In this document: piece after piece, positions 56,729 through 64,000 of the stretch | Numbering within the stretch: position 1 is the stretch's first letter | Layout of the letters: each line of letters begins with the position of its first letter | DNA from: Xiphias gladius | Lineage: Eukaryota; Chordata; Actinopteri; Istiophoriformes; Xiphiidae | Length of the DNA stretch: 64,000 nt | Assembly (NCBI RefSeq): GCF_016859285.1 | Contig: NC_053414.1 | Span: 1,288,517 to 1,352,516 of the forward strand | Reading direction: 5' to 3' | Made by a program: the position numbers and the translations under genes | The notes under the pieces: generated by a model | Database searches by the model: none | Seen by the model: the letters and a program-made list of their open reading frames with translations, nothing else | What the model was told of the DNA's origin: nothing

Positions 56729-56860
56729 AAAGGAATAGTCTGACATTTAACTAAATCCTGTTGTTTGTCTTTTCCAGTCAGTTTCATCTCTGTGTCTGCG
56801 TTTAGCCTAGCTTAGCACAAAGACTGGAAGTAGGGGGAAAGCGTTAGCCTAGCCTGTAAC
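56729..56860 (+). repeat. Teleost GCTTAGC-type interspersed repeat, copy 2
   Basis: A second diverged copy in the same orientation about 1.2 kb downstream of the first. GCTAGC/TTAGC-rich sequence lies between them. Confidence 0.6.
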
Positions 56861-56899
56861 TCTACCATCAATAAAAACTGTTTATCTTTTAATGTGGCA

Positions 56900-59530
56900 A
56901 ACAAAAGGATTTCACAAAATGTTTGATTGTTCTCTAAGTTCGACGTGTGTTGTATTGAACTGGAAACACACTGTATTCACCAAAGAAAAAGACTTAGTCT
57001 CTACATCTAAGTAGGATATTGTAATTATGTTTGTTCTTTCTCCTTATTATAAAATCATTTGGTAATTATCCGATTTTTTCATTTTTATAACATAGCTTTC
57101 CTGTAATCGTGAGGTAGTTATCATGTAATTATAATTGGCTGAACAGCATGAGGTATCTTATAATTAAGACATTGCTGAGATACAAGATACAAATCTTATA
57201 ATAATGAGATAGATGCTGTTGTTCTGAGATTCAAATTTTGTAATGATTAAACTGTTTTCTCTTAATGATCGCAAAGTTGTCCGATAATCTATTCATCAGG
57301 AGTTAGATTAACCAATTTCCTCGCAGTTTTGAGTTACAGCTCTTGTAATTCTGTGATGTCTCCATTGTTTTTTCTTTGGTAATTGCAGTGTGTTTATGTG
57401 GTATTGTATTGAATATATTGATTCTGGGCTTTGGCCTCGTCAGGATGGATCCAGGTGGTTAAAAGTGCAATCTGAAGTTTAATGTGTATTTATTTAGAGT
57501 TTGTGTCCGAAGGAAAGACAGAATAAAACTTTTGACAGTTATTAAAACTGTTGTTAAAGCTGAAATATAATTTTCTATACATTGCAGGTCATTGTTTTTG
57601 TTTTTTATGTTTTATTGTGAAATATGACCTGATAGGAAAGGCGTCAGTTTGACCCTGACGTCTGTTTCTGCTTCGTGCTTTGCTAACGCGACTGAGCCGA
57701 GTCTGACCAGGGCCTTAGCTGGGACTGAACCGGGACTGAGCCGGATCAGCGCAGGCCACAACCAGGAGGAAACTACCATCACCACCATCAACAATAAACA
57801 TCTGCGGATGAACTCACAGTTTGTGTTGTTTTCTGTCTGTCATTTTTCAGAGTTCGGAAAACAAAAAGTGAAAAGAAAAGCGGATATTGTATACAGACTA
57901 ATCACATTGTGTCTAATCTATTTCTATGTAATCACTGATTATTTGTTTTCATCAAAATTCTGCAGATGCAATTAAAAACCTGTGCGTGGACAGTTGCAAC
58001 TCAGTGGATATATTTAACAGCCAAATCAGTCATTTTCAAACCATAAAAATGACAGATCACAAGAAGCTACACATCAGAAATTCATCAGTGGTTTTGTCAA
58101 ATGGTCCTATTTGAAAACATCAGCATGTTTTCCAGTTCCTATACATTCAACAGCACTGGAAAATATTATTAACTAAGATTTAGATTTATGACAACTGACC
58201 AGACTGCAGCTGCTGATGAAGGCCATGAGATATGGTTGAAAGATCTGCAAAACTTCCAGTGAATGAGCCTTGTGCAAAGATTTTTTTCCTCTATTTCCAA
58301 GGTGATTAATGAGACCTACTTGTTGATTTTGTATTAAGGGATCCATCAGTCCGTTTAGGACCCAACATGTGGAGCCCCCCACCCCAAAAGAAGACTAGAA
58401 ATTAAAAGTTTGTTTGTATCTGCATTTTGAGATTTACATTATTAGGATTATAAATAAACTATGACTGTTTTCTGAATAATTTGACAAACTATTTCTTGCA
58501 TCAAAAACAATATTAGAGCTCAGTTTCAGCAACGTGTTCACCGACATTGTTTATGTAAGGAAACATCCAGCACTATCAGAAAATACTGAGTTATTATTTA
58601 ATGCGTCTCCTGCATTAAGTCCAGTCCGTCAGCCTGAGAGCGAGAGCAGCTTCTAGGTCGCCTTATTTGTAAATGTATGGATTCTGATGTTTTATTCTGC
58701 TTCCTATATGTCGCAGCAGATCGGGTTACCACTTGTTAGAAACAAATGTACTTTAATTCTCAAAATTAAACGTGAACCGGTACTACAGGGATCCCCTCTC
58801 AGTGTAGTACCAGTTAGATGGTTTTATGACGCTGCATAATGTTGTAAAGCCTCATAGTGAAACATCACACATTAATTAAATATGTTAATTCAAAAAGGCT
58901 AAAATCTGCTCAGATTTCAAATTGTTTATATTTTCTAAAATACTTATAAAGACTTGATTAGTGATGATCCTCAAAACCACGACATCTTGGTTCGGTTTTT
59001 CACAGACGTGACGATAAATGTCTTGAAAGAGGAAGGGGCCTGGGGTTTTTTGTGCCTCACCACTGAGGTTTCTGAATTAGGTTTTCACTCCATCGCCTCG
59101 TTCACACTGCACCGCTGGAGCTTATCTGCCTTGTTCCCAGTGTTAAACACACATTTGACTCAAGCAGCAGAGACGTGGTTTTGTTCAGAGTTGGTTAAGG
59201 TGACGGTCTCTCGCTGCGTGTTGTCGGTTCGTTCAGGTGAGACTCACCTGTGAAACCTCTGAACACAGGACGACCAGCAACGGCGGAAGTCCACAGCTGT
59301 GTGATGTGAAAAGTAAACAACTGATTCAAATTAAAAAAAACTTAAGGTAAGAAAAAAGATTATTTAAAAAGGACTTAAAATTGAAATAACATTACAACAT
59401 GAAACTGAATCCATTCATCGATCCTTTTTAATGAGGTTACTAAGGTATTTGTAATGGAATTTTAAAGGGATGATTAATGATTGACCATTAATTACTGGTT
59501 TGTAACATATTAAACTATTTTTGATGAATC
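56900..59530. other. Gene-free stretch, AT-rich
   Basis: No exon is supported. An AATAAA with downstream T-rich sequence at about 57523 could serve as a distal poly(A) signal for asap1. Confidence 0.5.
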
Positions 59531-59531
59531 T

Positions 59532-59855
59532 CTTCATCCGTCCCAGTCCACGAGTGTTTCCGTTCATTTGTCCTGGTAAAGCTGTTCAATATCTGAGTGG
59601 TGAATAAGAGTCAATTAAAACCTGATTAATTAGCAGCTGAGAATATTTCAGAGCCCTGACGTGAACCAGAATCCCTTCACCTCAATAAAACCTTCAACTC
59701 ATCATTCATGGATTTGTCAAACATTTCACATTCATGTGGAAACTAAGGGAAAGTCACGACGCCCTTAAAATCTACTACATCGTCTGATTAAGGCCTTTTC
59801 ACATTAAGGGCTTTTTAAGGGCTTCGGTTTTTCAAAGTAAAGGACAAACGAAGGA
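59532..59855 (+). repeat. Dispersed repeat R1, copy 2 (full)
   Basis: About 325 bp matching 62372-62697 inverted, and for its first 200 bp matching 33031-33232. The ends carry short imperfect inverted repeats around 'TTCATTTGTCCT', which suggests a MITE-like origin. Confidence 0.85.
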
Positions 59856-60244
59856 ACTCTGTGATTTTTCTTCACCTATCAACGCTGAGTTCATTAACAA
59901 TCATTTCATAGCTAAAATGACAGACTCTCCCTTTAATAGTTCAACATCCGGAGCAGCAGGTGGCGGTAAACAGGCGGACAGTCAAACACACGCACGCACT
60001 GAGGGCCCCGGGGTCCTGACGTGGTTTCTGATTTATTCGTTTTGGGACTAAGTTCATAAAGTCACAAAAAATAAAGTCCCTGTAGATTTTGTAGAAAATG
60101 CATTTTATTTATAAAACTGCACAAGAAATAAAACCGGTGGAGCTGAGCCCCCCAGCCCCTCTCCGCCCTCCACACACCTGTGGAGATGTTCCCCTGAGGG
60201 CAGGTGTATCGATCGGTTTGTTGTATTGATTGATCAGGGCTTAC

Positions 60245-60600
60245 CTCCAACTTCACTGCTCTCTATGGGAGGGGACCGGTGACTCGGGGAGATCAGACCC
60301 GGCAGACGGTGTGCTCTCAGCGGGCAGGATGCCATGTGGATGCCGGCTGCTGTCCTGCAGGATGCATGTTACTCTGCCTTCTCCGAGCCGCTGATTAGCA
60401 CCCGACAGGCCGGGGAGGGAGACCGGAGCAGCCGGCGGAGCTGATAACTTTCTGCACACTTTGGTTCTTCCTCTCGGAGTCTGGAGCAGCCGGGCAGCCG
60501 CTCTCCTCCCCGTGCCCCCGGCCGCATCTCTGTCGACGGCTGGCCGTCGGGTCCCTGGGCCCCAGTCCTCTTGTCTGCCCGGCGGTTCAGCATCTGGACC
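60245..60600 (-). other. Candidate divergent first exon, minus strand
   Basis: This GC- and CpG-rich block, read on the minus strand, ends in a strong donor GGAG|GTAAGC (GT at 60244-60243). It contains open frames of 68-74 codons that stop before the donor, so it is more likely non-coding or 5' UTR. No matching downstream minus-strand exons were found between 53 and 60 kb. Confidence 0.35.
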
Positions 60601-60992
60601 CGGACCAGGTTAAAGTCAGGATGGTAGATTTACAGAAAAGGACGCTGTCGCGGTTTAAGTTTTGTGAATATCGACTGAATGATTGTGTACGACACGTTCA
60701 ATAAAGTGTTATTTCTACACATTAACTATTTTTTAAGCGGCTTTGGCTGGTGTCTTAGCCGCTGTCTCTGGTTTCATCCTCCGCCTTTGTCCTCATGTTT
60801 TCCCCCGGAGTTCCTCCCCCTGCGGCGCTGGGCGGAGTTTCATACCGGACTAGACGCTCCTTTTGTCGGATTCGTTTCGACCTGACTCCCCGGGGTTTAC
60901 GGCTGAAAAAAACACACTTTGAAACTCCCGAAATAATCCAAACGACCACAGTGGTGTGCAGTTATAACCCGGGTTTCTGTGTGAACCAGAAG
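60600..60992 (+). promoter_or_regulatory. ubtfl: CpG-rich promoter and non-coding first exon of the ubtf-like gene
   Basis: CpG-rich DNA ends in a strong plus-strand donor (CCAGAAG|GTAAGTAG, GT at 60993-60994). The first coding exon, beginning at 62891, has an acceptor and no promoter of its own. This makes 60.6-61.0 kb the likely transcription start region. Confidence 0.5.
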
Positions 60993-60999
60993 GTAAGTA

Positions 61000-62370
61000 G
61001 TAAGTTGTGATTTTAAACAGATTTCTGGGGTTTTCTGGTCGTTTGTCCCCGAGTCTCCAGAACATTCATGGCGGCTTCGCAGTGAAGGCTTCTGGGGCAG
61101 CAGTAAGTCATCCAACCCGCTCAGCACCGAAATCATCAAATATTAGAGTTCCGGCAGTTCTATGAGTTGCACCAGACCATCATTTCGCCATTATAACCTC
61201 ATTCTTTCTAAAACCAAAGACACAGATGTCGACTAATTTTGTCATTTAAGCAGTTTTGCTAAATAATGCGATTATAAGCTACACGTGCCAAATTGAGCTT
61301 TTGGCTGGTGTTTTAAAAACATTTAAATATAATTCGTGTTTGTATTTTCTAAGTTTATCTCGCAATTTCCACATTTAACCAAAAAAGGATAACGTTAGCT
61401 TGTCTCGAGTAGCTCTTTGCGTGCCAGCGGAAGCTACGTGGTGACTCCTGCCGGAGGACGGACGCCATTACCGGGGCAGCTGGAGCCTGACGGCCCGCTG
61501 GTTTCACTTAATTTCGACCCCGAACACATTCCCGCGGTACGCACACAGTTTCAAACTCCTGCTTTAAAAAATGCCCGTATCAGCGCACACAGCGGCAGTT
61601 ATTTGCGCATACATCGATATTCACGAGAACGGGGGACAGATTTTGATGGTTTGGGCTCGTAAAGTGTCCACCAAGCCACACTTAATTTTTACAAACTTGT
61701 AAAGACTCAATCCAGTTTGCTCTCTACCGCCCTCCGTGTTTTATTCTGGGAGAAGCATCTTTTGGAAACTCTCGCCAGCTCTTTATTTTTTCTAAAATAA
61801 GAGCTACACAATGTGCTGGATTTATGCTGAACGAAGAGTTGCTCTTAAAGACCGGGGTAAATGTCTCGAACAAGCTTTATGTTTACATATAATTACATTT
61901 GCATTAAAATGGAAGATTTTTCAATGGAGTTTGGTGAAACATTCTGACCTGTATACGCTCCGAGATCGGTAACAACGGTCCGCCTCATAGATGTTTCCAC
62001 TTTTTAGCAGTTAACTGGGATCTAATTTAAAGTCTGAAGCTAAAATACCCTGCATGTTCCACTTAAAGTACAGAAACGGAATCTTTGCGTAATCTTTGCC
62101 CTCCAATTTGACCTTGTCAGCGGGCAGCAGTGACACAGCACAGCCGGGGAAATGTTACCTCGGCCGGCCAGTCGGGGTCAAGACAGGCGGGGATCAAAGC
62201 GCTGAGGGCGGACAGGAGCTGGCGGGTCAGAAACGGGACTGTGTGTGAATTAAACTAAATCTAGAATCTGTGACTTATCATCCGAATATCTCAGCCAAAA
62301 CTGACGGCCTGAATTAACTCTTAATCCCCCCGTGAAAACACACCAGCACCTGAACCTGGATCGGCCAGAG
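61000..62370 (+). other. First intron of the ubtf-like gene (upper part)
   Basis: No coding exon is recognised. A second CpG-richer patch at about 61420-61560 could be an alternative first exon. Confidence 0.4.
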
Positions 62371-62371
62371 A

Positions 62372-62697
62372 TCCTTCATTTGTCCTTTAGTTTGAGAAAC
62401 CGAAGCCCTTAAAAAGCCCTTAATGTGAAAAGGCCTTAATCAGAAGATGGAGTAGATTTTAAGGGCGTCGTGACTTTCCCCTTAGTTTCCACATGAATGT
62501 GAAATGTTTGACAAATCCATGAATGATGAGTTGAAGGTTTTATTGAGGTGAAGGGATTCTGGTTCACGTCAGGGCTCTGAAATATTCTCAGCTGCTAATT
62601 AATCAGGTTTTAATTGACTCTTATTCACTACTCAGATATTTAACAGCTTTACCAGGACAAATCAATGCAAACACTCGTGGACTGGGACGGATGAAGG
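62372..62697 (-). repeat. Dispersed repeat R1, copy 3 (inverted)
   Basis: Reverse-complement copy of 59532-59855. The two face each other across the CpG-rich promoter with about 2.5 kb between them. Confidence 0.85.
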
Positions 62698-62890
62698 GGA
62701 TTTTAATAAGGGTTTTCTGTGGGGATAACTTTCACCGTAGGTGAGGTACAGATTAAAAATCCCTGAAATTTTTCCAATAAATTCTTCTGACCCAGTAGTT
62801 TATAACTTTGTATAATATAAAATAGTCAGTTCACACACACGTTCGTTGTATACAGGTAAAGTTGTATTAATTGTGTGTGTGTGTGTTCAG

Positions 62891-63909
62891 AGGAGGGAGG
62901 GGAGTCAACTCCCTCAGGTGCTGCATGATGAACGGCAGCAGCAGCGTCTCCGCGGCTCAGAGTGCCAGGATCAAAAGTGAACCAGGTAACAAACCACCTG
63001 CTGCGACCCCATCAAAGAATTACTCTGGAGATTTTCTGTATTTCTCGTCTCATCATCATGTTCAGACTCAAACCAGATCTGAACGTCTCCCACTAACAGG
63101 AGCTGCGATGTCTCTGGTTCCTCGGAGCCACAGAGCTCCACCGTTTCCAGAAACTGTCGCACTGGGTGACGTGTTCCTTCATCACCACGAACACGCACAC
63201 TGTCGTTTGTTTAGACTCAGTCCCACACACGCCATCCTTCTGCCACAAACGCTCACTAGAGCACCGAGCGTGGATCAATCCGCCGCTGAAAATAGTCCCC
63301 AACAGAGTCACAGTTTCCTCCTGTTTGTTTGATTAAAAACTACAGTGAGCAGCTGTTTTAGGAAAATGACTGAGAATTTTTAAATGAAACTATACATTTG
63401 TGAGGTGTTTTTAAATATTTACGTCTTCAGTAGGAACCGATGGGCTTGAAGCTGAGAACCAAAGACAGAGGAGGGAAGGTGTCGAGAGACGGACCAACAG
63501 ACTGCTGGTTTGATTCTAAACATGAGATTTGAATATTTTAAGAAAAAGACAGAATAACACCAGACTTATTCTTAAACACTGATGCACTCACCAACAGATT
63601 CACCTCTCGTCTTATTCGCATCTTCAGACCTACAGCAGGACTTCCGAAAATCTCGGACTGAAGAAAACCCAGTGGTGTCACTTGTTGGGGCCGACAGTGA
63701 CAGGTGTATGAGTTTGTTTCTTTGTGTCCACAGATAACTGGAGTAAGGAGGACTGTCTGACTCTGTTGGAGAGGATTCGCAGCCTGCTGCCGGACGGAGA
63801 CGCCATGAAATATAAAACCACAGAGTCTCACTTCGACTGGGAGAAAGTTTGCTTCGGCAGCTTCACCGGAGACATGTGCCGCCAGAAATGGCAGAAAGTC
63901 TCAACCGAG
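62891..63909 (+). CDS. ubtfl: Upstream-binding-factor-like protein, N-terminus (UBTF/UBTFL)
   Basis: Two exons are visible: 62891-62985 (coding from ATG at 62925 or 62928) and 63734-63909, phases 1 and 0. They encode about 79 residues: a short Ser-rich leader with 'RIKSEP', then 'DNWSKEDCLTLLERIRSLLP', 'KYKTTESHFDWEKV' and 'FTGDMCRQKWQKVSTEV'. This is the UBTF N-terminal dimerisation region that precedes HMG box 1. UBTF binds rDNA promoters with RNA polymerase I factors in the nucleolus. Divergence from mammalian UBTF (for example 'DMLTLLECMKNNLP') suggests the fish ubtf-like paralogue. The HMG boxes and acidic tail lie beyond the right edge. Confidence 0.8.
63032..63503. repeat. Inverted 472-bp duplication, right copy
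   Basis: Reverse complement of 26938-27409, same length, near-identical. It lies in the intron between the first two coding exons of the ubtf-like gene. An open frame across the exon/intron boundary at 62871-63332 is an artefact of this repeat. Confidence 0.9.
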
Positions 63910-64000
63910 GTACCAATGATGATCGGATGTTAAAGGGTTTTTCACTATTTTGTACCAAATAACATGGAAGCCATCCCTTTTATTTTATTCTTAAGAAATT

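Noticed and set aside
62871-63332. 153-codon plus-strand open frame
   Set aside because: It runs through a good splice donor at 62986 into the 472-bp inverted repeat. The real ubtf-like frame continues in the exon at 63734.

Overview
This 64 kb window is vertebrate nuclear DNA, almost certainly from a ray-finned (teleost) fish. It has short GT-AG-spliced exons, many CA/GT microsatellites, and remnants of fish-type LINE, Penelope, Ty3/Gypsy and MITE elements. The recognisable genes are asap1, a tmub1/2 gene and a ubtf-like gene. Nothing bacterial, viral or CRISPR-like was seen. All gene models were joined by hand from exon frames and splice sites.

Layout. (1) 0-6.4 kb: an unidentified possible terminal exon (300-533), a degraded LINE (about 2.2-2.9 kb), and a minus-strand locus. 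That locus has a CpG-rich start near 5.5 kb and candidate short exons. Between them lie two related copies (3891-4008 and 4212-4322) of a structured element. Each has a terminal stem, a GAUG/CUGA kink-turn core and a GC hairpin whose wobble pairs fit only the minus-strand RNA. This is a candidate snoRNA-host-like locus. (2) 6.5-22.4 kb, plus strand: a 21-exon dynein heavy chain tail gene of the DNAH9/11/17 type. Its reading frame is intact for 1,115 codons, but it stops where the linker and motor should begin. Intron 17 holds a degraded antisense Ty3/Gypsy element. (3) 24.1-26.4 kb, minus strand: a complete two-coding-exon tmub1/tmub2 gene (276 aa). (4) 31.5-53.0 kb, plus strand: a complete asap1 gene with 28 coding exons (1,118 aa; BAR, PH, ArfGAP, ankyrin, proline-rich, SH3) and a candidate 9-nt microexon. 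Its introns carry LINE and Penelope-like fragments and degenerate 42-bp minisatellites. (5) 53-60 kb: 3' flank and intergenic DNA with a 570-bp MITE and common teleost repeats. (6) 60.2-64 kb: a CpG-rich, possibly divergent promoter, then the first coding exons of a UBTF-like gene that runs off the right edge.

The genes are unrelated in function: ciliary dynein tail, ER ubiquitin-like membrane protein, Arf GTPase-activating scaffold and rDNA transcription factor family. No operon-like logic is expected. The most notable observations are the motorless dynein tail gene, the paired kink-turn RNA candidates, a 42-bp tandem repeat that copies a splice donor, and a 472-bp near-identical inverted duplication flanking the whole asap1 gene.
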